64,000 nt of DNA from Aquilaria yunnanensis (GCA_039654915.1 CM077597.1:37422001-37486000), one strand, 5' to 3'; positions 22,961-34,256 are shown, numbered from the stretch's first letter. The notes: generated by a model not told the origin, from the letters alone. Made by a program: numbers and translations.

Positions 22961-25696
22961 TGTCGTGCCCTAAACTGCCCCTGGCCCATCCGGGCCCAAT
23001 TATCTAAAACATGCAGCGGAAGTTTAATTAAACCGAAGGGACTTTTATTACTCACTAAGACTTATGGGCACGAACCCCAGGATACTTACTGGTACTAGCT
23101 TGTTATGTTCTTATTAAAGGTTTAAGTTTAAGTGCTCTTGGAAACAAACTAGCACCTATGTGGATTTCATGTGTTCATTTTCATGGTATTTACCAAGCTT
23201 TAGCCAAGATTATGCATGGCATCCAAAACACCAACTTAAGTTTGAAAACTTATTTTCATGCATATGCTTTGCATGCTTATGTGTTTTAGTGTTCACTAGT
23301 GCACATAATCACTTAATGCCTTTAGATGCAACTAATGCTTAGGCATATATTAATTCACGTACGTGCACTTGAATTCCTTATTAGCCAATCTTTACACATG
23401 CATCCAATTTCATGCTTCTCCAAGTTTATTTGCATGTTTTTCTTTGAGTGCGCATACAAATCCAAACATAGCATACTTTTAACATAAACATGGGCTTATG
23501 GGCCTTTTCCATACTTAACATGCATATGGCCCAAAATTAACCAAGAACATATTCAAATTTTCTAATTTCTTATTTAAGCCCAAAACATGCATTTAAGCCC
23601 AATTTATACATGCTTCCGATTTTCATGAAAATCATACTTCCATAAAACATGCATGGGCCTTGGTAAGTCCACCAAGCAATAAAAACACCCAAAGTGTCCA
23701 TAGTCCATATTACAAGCCCAAAATACTAAGTTTGGCCAAATTTTAGCTAAGTCCATAAATTTGGTCATTTAACTAAGACCAACTATTACATGCTTAAAAG
23801 CAAGCCATAATCCAAAGAACACAAATCCACCTTAAGACGTTGTTCCCACAGTTTCTAGACTCGTAGTCCTGCACACAAAGTCCACATTTTATTAACTTGA
23901 TTTTCAAGCAACTAAAGGTAAATACTTAGAATAAATTGAGCAAATAGTATTTACATACTCAACCTCAACACCACAGAAAGAGTACTTAGGACTCTTAGCT
24001 CAATCTTTCGAGCACACTTTTTCCTACAAAGGTAGAGTAGGGCGGGTGAGATTTAAATCTCAATAAGGATTCCGTATGGCTTCCAAAGCCTAACATATGG
24101 CCTTTATGGCCTAACATATGCCAAGAATGTAATGGCAATAAATATTCCAAAAATCCTGGAAAGAAAACATAAAGACAAAGAAAACACAAAGATACATGTA
24201 TATACAATAATAATCGAAATCGGGGGTTAGCATGCACAACAAATTCATAGAAGCACACAAACACACGCCACTTAACACCTTGATTTACAGAAGGGCAGCA
24301 AGCATCCCTCAAGTTTCATTTTATTAATTTCACATACTTTTCATTTTCGGAGATCTCACTTAGCATAGGAATTTAAGGTGGCCTACTTAAATCCTAGCCC
24401 ATAATGCTTGCTTACTTAACTTAGCTCATGAGCGATACAGAATTGCCGAAGCAATAATTTAACTTATGCCCTCTTAGCACACCTAGGATCATATGGTTCT
24501 TTGACCATCACCTAGGGGCCCGAATACTCAAAGAGTATAGGAATCCTTACCAATACCGAAAGCTTCTTAGAAGCTTGTTTTCCTTCGATTTCCTCGCTTG
24601 TTGGTTTCTAGAAATGATTTTCTAGCACAAGAACCAAAATGGCCAAATAAATTAGTAATCCATAAAATACCAAGAACACTTGGTAATTATCTTAAAGAAA
24701 TCAAAATACCAAGAATACTTGGTTCACACTTACGAAACCTCGACTAGGAGGTGAGACCGAATTTTTGTGTGCTTGATGTTCTTCAAATTTTCTTCTTGAT
24801 TCTTCCTCCCAATGAGCTTAGAAGCTCATATACACAAAGAACTCCTTGAGAAGAGTTCAAAACCTCTAAGAAATAAAGATGGCCGAATTTCTCTCCTTGG
24901 TTTTCTTTGAATCTTTTACTTGATTCTTGCTCTTTGGGTGTTTAGAGCATGAATTCCACCAAGAACACTTGGTTTTAATTTATGGAAGGGTGATTTCTAG
25001 TGATGGCAGAATTTTTGGAGGAAGGAGAAGAGTTAGAAATGTTCTTGGAGAGAAGAACAAGTGTTGGCCAAAACTAGAGAGAAGGGAGAGAGAGTTTGTA
25101 GAGAGAGATTGAAGAAAGAGAGTGAAATGGCTTGAATGAGGTGAGATGAGTGAAGAAATGTATTTTGTTGAATGGGGGAGTGTATGTACGGTTATGGGTG
25201 TCCAAAATGGGTGGGAATAATGCCTTAGTGGAGTAATAATTCAAATGGGAAGTGGGAGACAAAGTGGGGGGACAAATTGGAAGAGTTGGTGAAGTTAAAT
25301 GATGAAGTGGTGAAGGTGGGGGACAAAGGTGAGTGGAGGTGTGGGTGGAGGTGGAGGTGGCATAAAATATATTATTTTGAATGGACATGGCTAGCCATGG
25401 CATCCAAGGCCATGAAAATGGGTCAATTCCCCACTTAGTCCTCCAATCTTTTGAATTTGGGCAATTGAGCCCAACTTACAACAATTCCTTTGTTCAATTG
25501 AGTCCTTCATCTTCGAAATCCACCATTTTCACCATTATTTTTCTTGGCCTAAGCCAAGCTTAATTTCATGAATCCTTAACACTTAATTTAATGTCCCCTC
25601 ACATTAATTCAGCTAAATTCCCAAATTAGGAAAATTCTTTGGCTCCCAATCCACTTACCCCGGGACCTAATTAGTTTGGATTTTCCGGGCATTACA
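22961..25696 (-). repeat. 5' LTR, level 3 element
   Basis: 2,736 bp, same length as the other copy and nearly identical (offset 7,890). In element sense it precedes the PBS and so carries the active promoter. I could not place a convincing TATA box. Confidence 0.97.
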
Positions 25697-25701
25697 CACG
25701 G
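25697..25701 (+). other. Target site duplication CACGG, right copy (level 3)
   Basis: Right-hand copy of the 5-bp duplication at 15066-15070. Confidence 0.96.
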
Positions 25702-27010
25702 TGCTGATGACGCTACCATGTGCAAGTGCTTCGAAGTCACCCTCATAGGGCCAGCAACTGCATGGTACAATTCATTGCCTTCAGGGACCATCACTGAGTT
25801 CCAGGAGTTGTCCACGGCCTTCACGTAGCAATTCATTGGGAGTCGACCTACTGCGAAGATGCCTATCCAGATGTTCGACATAGAGCAGAGGAACGGAGAA
25901 ACCATCCGAGACTATGTTGAAAGATTCAACAGGGAAGCTCCGAGCGTCCCAGACTTTCGGCCCGAAATCCGCATTCTTGCCATGACACGGGGCCTTCGGC
26001 GAGACTCACAGTTATTCTATGAGTTCTCAAAGGACCCCCCTGAGACCCTCGGAGAATTTTACCGAAGGGCAGAATAGCACATGACCGCCGAGGAACTAAG
26101 AATGGCTGGGCCGAAGTCCGATCACCACCGCGCCGAAGGGTCCAATCAACAAGCTCGGCATGCGACCGAATAGGCAGGACAACCTTGGAGGATGCAGGGA
26201 AGGAAACCCCAAAGTTTCACACCACTGAGCACTACACGGACCAACATCCTCATGGCGCTGGAAAGGCAAGGGACGCAAATTCGGCGGCCAAGGGCCATGA
26301 CCGCCGATAATAAGACGAATGCAAAGAAGTTCTGCCAGTTTCATCGTGACCACGGTCATGACACCAAAGACTGCTTCCAGCTGAAGAAGTACAAAGAGTG
26401 GCTGATAAAGCAGGGCCAACTTCGGAAATACCTGTGGATGCCATCCCCGAAAGGCAGAAAAGTGGAGGAAGAAAGGGCCGAAGATGAGGACTATGACTCC
26501 GACAGGCGGAGAAACCGAAGTCCAAAAAGGCGCCCTCCACCTCCGACATGGGTTATCCAAATGATCACCACGGGGCTCCCATCCTCGGAAAGAAAGCGGA
26601 AGGCCAGAGAAATTGCAGTCATGGAATATCAAAATCCAGCAAAGAAGCTGGCCCGCAAAGATGGATCCACTATCGTCTTTCCCCACGACGATCCACTGCT
26701 GATCATGGCGAGGATAGGGAACTGGGACGTCAAAAGGGTGCTACTTGATGACGGATCAAATGCGGACGTCCTATTCTCGCACTTACTGTCGAGCTTGGGC
26801 ATCTCCAGCAGCGACCTTAAGCCAGTCACCTCGTCCACCTTCGGGGTTGGACCATCTGAACTGCCCATTCTCGGATGGATCGACCTCCCACTGATGATGA
26901 GAGGGACTTCGGTAGATGGAGCACCTGAGTTGTACACCTCCACAATGGCGAGGTTCATCATCATGGACGTCCTGTCCTCGTACAACGCCATCCTTGGAAG
27001 GCAGACATAG
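25702..27010 (+). pseudogene. Level 2 gag C-terminal part and aspartic protease
   Basis: Gag continues from the level 3 junction with CKCFEVTLIGPATAWYN, RDYVERFNREA and FYEFSKDPPETLGEFYRRAE. Stops at 25826-25828, 26075-26077 and 26171-26173 (all TAG) interrupt it. A knuckle-like cluster CQFHRDHGHDTKDC (about 26333-26372) follows, then a charged linker. The protease has HDDPLLIMARIGNWDVKRV and active site LLDDGSNADVLF (about 26742-26775), then AILGRQT and a TAG at 27008-27010. Each TAG is one C-to-T (or opposite-strand G-to-A) change from a sense codon. The domain order and wording fit the Tat clade. Confidence 0.85.
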
Positions 27011-28649
27011 GGAAACTTGCACATTCGCCCTAATGTGAAGTACTTGACTGTCACATTCGCCACCAAGGATGGAGATGTAGAGATCTTCATAGACCAGGCC
27101 GAGGTGAGAAAGGTGTTTGTGAAAGCACGAAAGGCTCCGGTGAGCAACTTCGCACAAACAATGGAGGCAAAGGCGCCAGAAAAAGGCAAAGAAGAAGATC
27201 TCGCAAAAGCGGAAATGGAAACAGTAGAACTTATCCCAGGACAATCTACCCGAATAGGGAAGAGCTTGGCCGAAGGTGAGAAGGAAAACCTTGTATCCTT
27301 TCTGCTGAAAAATAAAGATCTGTTTGCCTACTCGCCGAAAGATATGCCAGGGGTAAACCCTGGCATAGTACAGCATAGCCTCAAAGTAAGCCTAAAAGCA
27401 AAACCTGTCCGGCAAAAGAAACGAAGCATCTCGGCTCACAAGAGCAACTTTGTCAAAACCGAGGTCTAGCGTCTGTTAGACGCCAAAGTCATCAGGGAAG
27501 TGAAATACCCCGAATGGTTGAGCAACGTGGTGATTGCCACAAAAGAAGGCAGCAGCAAACTTCAGATGTGCATCGACTTCAGAAACTTGAACGATGCTTG
27601 CCCGAAAGACTCATACCCTCTTCCGCCAATAGACAAACTGGTAGACTCAACTGCCGAATACGGGCTCCTAAGTTTCCTAGACGCCTTCAGTGGCTACCAT
27701 CAAATAAGGATGGACCCCGAAGATGAAGAAAAAACCGCCTTCATCACCGAGGGAGGAACATACTGCTATGTCAGGATGCCCTTTGGGCTCAAAAATGCAG
27801 GAGCCACCTACCAGAGGTTGATGAACAAGGTCTTTAAAGACCAAATAGGGAGAAACATGGAGGTGTATGTTGATGATATGATAGTCAAGAGCAAGCTGCC
27901 TAGCTATCACGTTGCAGATCTAGAGGAAACCTTCCAAAAGTTCAGAGCCTTCGGGATTCGGCTCAATCCCGAAAAATGCATCTTCGGGGTAACCTCGGGA
28001 AAATACCTTGGGTACATGGTATCCGAAAGAGGCATTGACGCTAACCCCGAGAAGATTAAGGCACTGCTTGAGTTCCGAACTCCTGCCACAGTCAAAGACA
28101 TGCAGAGGCTCACCAGAAGAATAACCTCTCTGAGCAGATTTATTTTCGGGTACGGAGATAGGTGTCGACCTTTCTTCAAAGTCCTCACAAAGGCAGCAAA
28201 AATGGAAGGCGACCTCGGAAGGAATGATCACCCTTGGGACGAAGATTGCCAAAAGGCCTGGGAAGAACTCAAAGTCTACTTGGCTAGCCTGCCGACTCTG
28301 CGACAACCTCGGGAGGGAGAGCCCCTCGTTTTGTACCTCGCCGTCACGGAGAAAACTGTAAGTTCGGTCCTCGTGAAAGAAGAAGGGCCAAAGCAATGGC
28401 CAGTCTATTACATCAGCAAATCCCTGCATGGCGCCGAAATCAGGTACCCTCTACTTCAAAAAGCTATATATGCCTTGGTGCTTGCAGGGACAAGGCTGTG
28501 ACCATACTTTCAGGCTCACCCCATCATCGTCCGAAGTAGTCTACCACTACGGGATGTTATGAAGAAAGTTGATCATTCGGGAAGGCTCTCCAAATGGTGC
28601 ATAGAGCTTGGCGAACACGAAATCATATATGAACCTCAGAAGGCCTAAA
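27011..28649 (+). pseudogene. Level 2 reverse transcriptase and first RNase H
   Basis: A protease-RT linker (27017-27469) ends in a TAG at 27467-27469, one C-to-T step from CAG, and RT continues in the same frame: LQMCIDFRNLNDACPKDSYP, FSGYHQIRM, MPFGLKNAGATYQ and catalytic YVDDMIVKS (about 27868-27894). The first RNase H begins LYLAVTEKTVSSVLV near 28330. It lacks the normal catalytic aspartate at its start, as is usual for the vestigial RNase H of Tat elements. TGA at 28499-28501 (CGA to TGA) interrupts it, and a one-base frameshift near 28647 shifts the reading into the frame of the second RNase H. Confidence 0.88.
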
Positions 28650-30405
28650 AACTCAAGCACTGGCAGATTTTATCGCCGAAATACCCACCACTAAGGAAAG
28701 CCATTTCGATCCGAACGGAGGTGAGCCAGAGTGGACCTTGCTTGTTGACAGAGCCTCGGGATCCGAACACCAGGGAGCTGGAGTAATTATCAGAGGACCC
28801 GAAGGCCTAGCGGTAAAAAAGGCTATCAAGTTCAGCTTCAGTGTCACTAACAATGTGGCTGAGTATGAAGCCCTCATAGCGGGATTACGCTTGGCCAGAA
28901 GGATTGGCGTGAGAAACTTAAAGGCTCACAGCGATTCCCAGCTGGTAGTTCGGCAGACGTCAGGAGATTATGGGGTGAAGGACCCAATCTTGGCAAAATA
29001 CCACGAGCTGGTAGCAAAGCTCATCCAAGAATTTGACGCCGTACGGATCAAAAATGTACCTCGGCAGAATAACACTGAGGCAAATTGCTTGGCGAAGTCA
29101 AAAACATACACCGAGGTGCTAGATCACCCGAGCATCTCAGTGCTAAGCATAGCGACCTCGGGAAAAGGATGGAAAGATCCCATAAAAAGATACCTCGCAG
29201 AAAATGAGCTCCCCGAAGACCCCGGCGACGTTGCAAGACTGAGAAGACGCTCCGGGCGATTCTTCCTGATTGGCGAAGAGTTATACCGACAGGGATATGC
29301 AAACCCGCTGCAAAGATGCATGGATAAAGAGGATACTGAAATGGTCCTTGAAGAGGTCCACGAGGGCATGTGTGGTTCATATATTGGAACTGATGCCCTT
29401 GCGGCAGTGATACTTCGCCAAGGATACTTCTGGCCTACCCTGAGAAAGGATGCAAGGCAGTTCGTCCGAAAATGCGGTAGTTGCCAGAAACACGGGAACA
29501 TCCAGAGGGCACCCTCGGAAATGGTAACTTCGGCTGACTACCCCTGGCCCTTCGCAGTCTGGGGTATAGACCTTATTGGGCCACTCCCCTCAGTGCCCGG
29601 AGGCGTGAAATTTTGCGTGGTAGCAGTGGACTATTTCTCCAAATGGGTCGAGGCAGAACCCCTAGCAACTATCTCGGCAAAAGAAGTGCAAAAGTTTGTA
29701 TGGAAGAACATAGTATGCAGATTCGGCATACCGAGGGTGCTAGTGGCTGATAATGGATCCCAGTTCATAGACGAAGGATTCCAGGAATTTATCAGCGACC
29801 TCGGAATAAAGATGCACTTCGCCCCGGTAGCTCACCCCCAAAGCAACGGGCAGGTGGAAGTATCTAACAGGACCATAAAAGATGGCCTGAAAAAGAGACT
29901 GGGGGAAGCAAAAGGAAAATGGCCAGGAGAACTCCAAATCGTATTATGGAGTTACCGAACGACGCCCCGAAGAGCCACAGGGGAAACTCCTTTCTCACTC
30001 GTCTTCGGAACAGAGGCCATCATCCCTATCGAGAGAGTTAGACCATCAGTACGGGTGCAAGTATTTGATGAAGGTGGAAACAACCTCAGCCTAAGAACGA
30101 AGCTTGACCTCGTCAGTGAACATAGAGAAATAGCTAAGCTGAGAGGAAAAGCTTTCCAGCAAAGAGTGGCCGCGGCCATAAATTTGCGAGCTAGGCCAAA
30201 GGAAATCAGGAAAGGAGACCTCGTTCTCCGAAAGGCTGACTATGCGCCCTGAAGGCCATCCCACGGAGTACTTCATGCAAACTGGGAAGGACCTTATCTG
30301 GTCCTCGCTGAAGTACGAAAAGGCGTGTACAAACTTGGCGATGCCGAAGGCGTAGAATTAAAAAACACTTGGCACTCAGATGCCTTGAGAAAATTCTACG
30401 CCTAA
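28650..30405 (+). pseudogene. Level 2 archaeal-type RNase H and integrase
   Basis: The frame opens with the second RNase H of Tat elements: WTLLVDRASG (first catalytic D), NVAEYEALIAGLRLA (E) and KAHSDSQLVV (D), roughly 28730-29090. Integrase follows: zinc region CGSYIGTDALAAVILRQ with CGSCQKHGN (29360-29500), catalytic core WGIDLIGPLP, VADNGSQF and HPQSNGQVEV (29560-29870), and the C-terminal part to TAA 30403-30405. One TGA at 30250-30252 (in APCGA-like context, CGA to TGA) precedes RPSHGVLHANWEGPYLV. No chromodomain is present, as expected for Tat. Aside from that stop the catalytic set is complete. Confidence 0.9.
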
Positions 30406-30520
30406 GCTTGAGCGAAGGAATCATACTGTACGAAAAATATTCTAAGTACAAAAGTGTCTTGAGAAAATTTCCTAAGTACAGAATTGTACAGAATTCCGTG
30501 AAGATGCTCGCCACAAGCGC

Positions 30521-30950
30521 AGATATGACTTTCCGAAGTCCCTTGAGCCATCACGCTCGGGAAAGATGGGAAAATCTCTCAGCGGTACTCGCTGAAATAA
30601 GTGCAGAGACAGTTTTCCAAAGTCTCTTGATCCATCATGCTCGGGAAAAATGGAAAAACAAAAAATCTCGCAAAAGGTTTCTTAAGTCTCTTGAGCGAAC
30701 ATGCTCGGGACAAGGGGAAATGAAAAATTTTGACTAAGGGGTTTCCGAAGTCCCTCGAGCGAACGTGTTAGGGACAAAATGGAAATACAAAAACCTGCAA
30801 AAAGACTTAGTCAAATTTTTCAGACTTTCCAAAAAGCCTCTTGAGCGAGCAAGCTCGGCCAATGGAAAGATCTTTCACACTTAGTCAAGTTTCTTTGATC
30901 GCAGGTTTTCCGAAGTCTCTTGAGCAATTGTGTTCGGGGCAATGGGAATA
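30521..30950 (+). repeat. Six degenerate copies of a hairpin-bearing unit after the Tat integrase
   Basis: Units starting near 30521, 30613, 30678, 30740, 30824 and 30904 share TTTCCGAAGTCTCTTGAGC, then a short variable core, then GCTCGGGACAATGGGAAA. The GAGC...GCTC arms can pair as a small hairpin. Spacing varies from about 60 to 92 bp. No protein is supported. The array sits between the converging ends of the integrase and the antisense gene. Confidence 0.75.
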
Positions 30951-31769
30951 AAGAAACTTGCAAAAACACTTAGCCAAAAAAAGATCTTCATTCACAAGAA
31001 AGCTAACTTACAAAGAAGAAGTGCCCGAAGAAGGAGCACAAAAACGAAGAGGAAAAAAGGAAAAGGCCCCTAAAACAGCCTAAGGGTTCTCGCCGTCCCG
31101 TGACCCACCAGCCACTGTTTCCTTTTCCACCACCTTTGGCACTGGAATTGTAGAAGGCAGGTTCAGATGCTCGATTTTGGACCAGGACCACCGAGGCCCC
31201 TCGGGAATGTTGAGAGCTTCCATAAAAGAGAGGTCCAGACCTGGGAACCTCTCAGGGACTTGGTGCCGAGCAAGGCAGAATCCATCATGGAAGGCGACCT
31301 TGGTCATTTGGTCGGATTTGTCCTTCTCAACCTCAAGGTCCTCTAGCTCGTCCTTCAAGTCTGTAACCTCCTTCTTCAGCGCCTTTACCCTCTTCTTCGC
31401 ATCGGGCTCCTTCTTCAAAGACTGGACCTCGGCTTCAAGAGCCTTTTTCTCGCTCACCAACGACCGAATCAGATTGTCAGAATCTGACTTATCTTTGAGA
31501 AGGTCTTGGTTGGCAGCGAGCATCCCCGCCACTTGGTCACCGAGGTCAGCAATCTTCAGAGAGGAGTTCTTCTCAAGATCTTCCTTCTCTTTCCGGAACT
31601 CCTCCCGAAGGGCAGCAACTTCTTTCTTCGCAGCATCTGACAGCTGCTGGTTTTTGGCGATCAATGCCAAGCGCATGGCCTTCGCTTTCTCTAAAGTCTC
31701 TAAGGCCAAAGCTCAGAACGCCGAATGCCTGGCTACCCGAACTCGGAGAAAGCCGGCGTACCCCAGCAG

Positions 31770-31848
31770 CTGCAAAAAGATGAACGCAAGGTCAGTAAGA
31801 GCCAAGCAGTTAGGAAAAATTGGAGGGAAAAAGGTGTGAAGAACATAC
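31770..31848 (-). other. Intron 3 of the antisense gene
   Basis: Minus-strand donor CAG|GTATGT and acceptor TTTTTGCAG|CTG, 79 bp, phase 0. Reading through it as coding gives a short dead end (VCSSHLFP...), whereas splicing joins exon 3 to exon 4 in the coiled-coil frame. Confidence 0.7.
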
Positions 31849-32108
31849 CTGAGCAGCATGCTCGATGACTTTTGAGGCAAGAGTGTCATCGTCCGGATGG
31901 GCCGCCACGATGGCCTTGAAGGAGGCCTCAGGAAGCACCCCCTTCGAAATCTGCTTTGCCATTTTAGGACAGTCCTCGGAGTACAAGTTCATGTCCTCCG
32001 TGAACGTCCAGAAAGGCTCTTTGGGTACCTTCCCTTGCGGGACTTCGGCGTCGCGAAGGGCCCGCGCCTTCGCGTGCTCTGCCGCCCAGTTCGGGGTAAG
32101 TAACTCCC

Positions 32109-32185
32109 CTGCACGGCGAAAACGAGAAGCGGGTCAGAGACAAAGAAAAACAAAAAGAGCCATACTTGTTCTGAAAGAAACAGAC
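32109..32185 (-). other. Intron 2 of the antisense gene
   Basis: Minus-strand donor CCAG|GTCTGT and acceptor CCGTGCAG|GGGAG, 77 bp, phase 1. A competing donor (AA|GTATGG near 32168) would break frame, so the 32185 donor is preferred. Confidence 0.68.
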
Positions 32186-32590
32186 CTGGCGGCACTTCGA
32201 ACACGGCGTCCTCGGAATCCTGAGACTCCTCGGTCGAAATCTCCTTGCCCTTCCTCTTGCGCCGCTCCTCGGCAGAAGGAGCCTCTTCCACGGCCTCCGG
32301 AAGGGCCTGCGATGCCGAAGGGCTCTGCGGAGGGACGTCGGCGGAAGGAACCTTGGCAGAAGCCTCGGTCGGCGGAATCTCGGCTGCCATCTTGGCTGCC
32401 CCAGGCTCCCCATCAGCCTCCTCGGAAATATCCTTCAGAGGAGCCTGGGCAGTTTTCTTTGCCCGTTTCGTCGAAGGCCCAGCGCCAGTAGACTTTCGCC
32501 TTCGGGAAGCCGCCTTCTTTGTCTGATCGCCCTTCTCCACCTGGCCGGAGAAAAGGGACTTGTAAAATGCAGCAGTCCCGTCGCCCATCT

Positions 32591-32658
32591 CTGAAAAAGA
32601 AAAAAGACATCAGCATAAGTCCGAGGGAAAAACAACAAGGGAGTAGAAGATAACTCAC
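32591..32658 (-). other. Intron 1 of the antisense gene
   Basis: Minus-strand donor GAAA|GTGAGTTA and acceptor TCTTTTTCAG|AGATGG, 68 bp, phase 1. It has a pyrimidine-rich tract before the acceptor. The length is near the lower limit for plant introns. Confidence 0.7.
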
Positions 32659-33750
32659 TTTCGACAAGCGTTTTGAAAGAAATTTCCTCCTTAAGAAGCT
32701 TGACCAACCAGGAATCCTTCCCGGCGATGGCAGGAGCTGGCATCTCGAGGTCGGTCTCGTGCTCCTTAACCACCTTCAACTCCCGGAGGACCTCTTCGGT
32801 CATCAACCTCCAGTTGATAGGGAAGGGGTATAGAGAGCGCGGTGCGACCTCGGGAGCCCAGTCAGAGACGGCACGGATGCGGCCGTCGAAGTCCGCGAAA
32901 GTGGAAGTCAACTCTGGAGTCAGCAACAACCTCGGATCAACGACGTCCACATCTAGCCTTCCTTGAGCCCATTTGGTCGGAACATACGACCAGGCCTCCT
33001 CCATCTTCAGGAAGAAGAATTTTTGTTGCCACCCCCGCCAGCTGTCCTTGGTGGCGAAGGTGAACATGAATTTTTTGCTCCCGGATCCCCGAGGTAGCAT
33101 AAAATAGAAGCCACCCTTCGGGACCAGAAAGAGCTTGTAGTACTGCATGAAGATTATAAAATGGGGTTTTATCCCGAACACGCCACACATGCAGAGGTAG
33201 GCGTTAAAATAGCAGAATGAGTTCAGGGGAAGCTGGTTCACAGCAATGCCATGAAATTGGCAGAACTCGCAAACCATCTTCGGGGGAGGATACCGAAGTC
33301 CAGCCTTCAGCTAGGCTCAGAAAACGGTAATCTCGTTACTATGGTTTGAAAAAGCATAATGGCTAGAGCGAGGCAGCCTAGTAACGGCGTAAGAGGGAAA
33401 AAAGAACTTTTTCTTCCACCTCTCTAATTTTGCGGGGGTGGTGCAACAAGGATGGGCTAAAAGAGGCTGCCAGCTCTCAGGGATAGGCATTTTTGACATG
33501 AAAACGAGTTCGGAAAAGGCAAGAAAATAGTTTCCGGAAAAAACTCAAAAGAACAGAGGAATCAAAACACTCTGGAAAACAAAAACCCACCAAAAGATTT
33601 GCCAAAGTCTGAGGACGCCGTTGTGAAAGTTGGCTGAAAAAAGCTCTGATTAAGGTAGCTCCGCCACAGAAAGCAAGAAAGTACGAAAACAGGGGCAAAG
33701 CAGAGGAAAGAGCAGAAGAAAAAGCAAATGGGACTTATGATGGAAATGGG

Positions 33751-33760
33751 CTATTTATAG
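33751..33760 (-). promoter_or_regulatory. TATA box for the antisense gene
   Basis: Minus strand reads CCTATAAATAGCCC, a near-consensus plant TATA box. I find no other minus-strand ATG between it and the gene start at 33499, about 250 bases downstream, so a transcript starting some 30 bases below the box would use that ATG first. Confidence 0.7.
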
Positions 33761-34256
33761 GCCAAAGGTTGGTAACCGAAACGTCGTCATAAGTACCCTT
33801 TTGGAGGCGAACTGTCGCCGTAACTACCCTCTGCACCTGAAAAGGCGCGCCCTCTGTAATCGACGTGACTCTCCTCTAATGGCAAAGCGCCACGTGTCAA
33901 TCGCCGCGCCAAAACAGGGGACACGTCTTCTGACATCCCTAAAAAGCTGGGGCGTGTCGCTTAGACTGGCACGCTTGGCCATCAGACGCAACGTTACACA
34001 GACCTGCAAGAAGAAAAAGCAGGTTACCTCGAGGACACCAAGAGACAGGCTATGGCCAAACAGCCCATGACCTTCGGGCAAGAGGTGTATCTTCGGCACA
34101 GGCTCCACCTCGAAGACGCCAAAGAACAGGCCAAGGCCGAACAGCCCATGACCTTTGGGCAAGACGTGCATCCTCGGAACAGGTTGAGCTTCCTAAGAGA
34201 CTCCCAAGAACAACCTCGGAAAGAGATGCAAAACCGAAGTCTTCACTTCGGCTTTC
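33761..34256 (-). repeat. Upstream region of the antisense gene with an 81-bp tandem repeat
   Basis: Two copies of an 81-bp unit (34031-34111, 34112-34192) and a partial third (to about 34225) share CAGCCCATGACCTT and GGGCAAGA motifs. The rest of the stretch has no convincing coding potential. It lies between the antisense TATA box and the 3' LTR, a position where it could act as a promoter element of the antisense gene; that is inference. Confidence 0.6.

Larger units (their letters stand above)
15071..25696 (-). mobile_element. Level 3: intact, young Tekay/Del-like chromovirus on the minus strand
   Basis: The element is 10,626 bp with 2,736-bp LTRs (15071-17806 and 22961-25696), TG...CA ends, a perfect 5-bp duplication, a tRNA-Met PBS, a PPT and one uninterrupted Gag-Pol frame ending in a chromodomain-like segment. 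The LTR pair shows one difference in the stretches I compared (15129 A versus 23019 G). It lies opposite to the other nested elements, so its transcript is antisense to the Tat gag. Confidence 0.97.
31080..33499 (-). pseudogene. Antisense four-exon accessory gene of the Tat element
   Basis: I assemble exons 33499-32659, 32590-32186, 32108-31849 and 31769-31080 on the minus strand. The junction phases (1, 1, 0) all agree, giving 2,196 bases, 731 codons plus stop TAG-class end at 31080. Start 33499 is the first ATG after a TATA box at 33760-33751. The N-terminal part (exon 1) has PPPKMVCEFCQFHGIAVNQL, CGVFGIKPH and a WQQKFFFL motif, resembling the 'putative gypsy type transposon' domain found in plant annotations and antisense ORFs of Tat elements. 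Exon 2 is lysine/alanine/glutamate-rich with basic clusters (KRAKK, RRKRKGKE) that could be nuclear signals. Exon 4 is a long coiled coil (LEKAKAMRLALIAKNQQL onward, about 130 residues). Stops at 33317-33319, 33311-33313 and 31713-31715 break it, each C-to-T explicable. Function is unknown. Confidence 0.72.

Noticed and set aside
30521..30950. CRISPR-like array
   Set aside because: The repeats are degenerate with uneven spacing, in a plant retrotransposon, with no cas genes. It is a degenerate element repeat.
31177..32526. Plus-strand ORFs of 93-220 residues opposite the antisense Tat gene
   Set aside because: They are serine/arginine-rich complements of the coiled-coil and charged exons, and do not continue the element's sense proteins.
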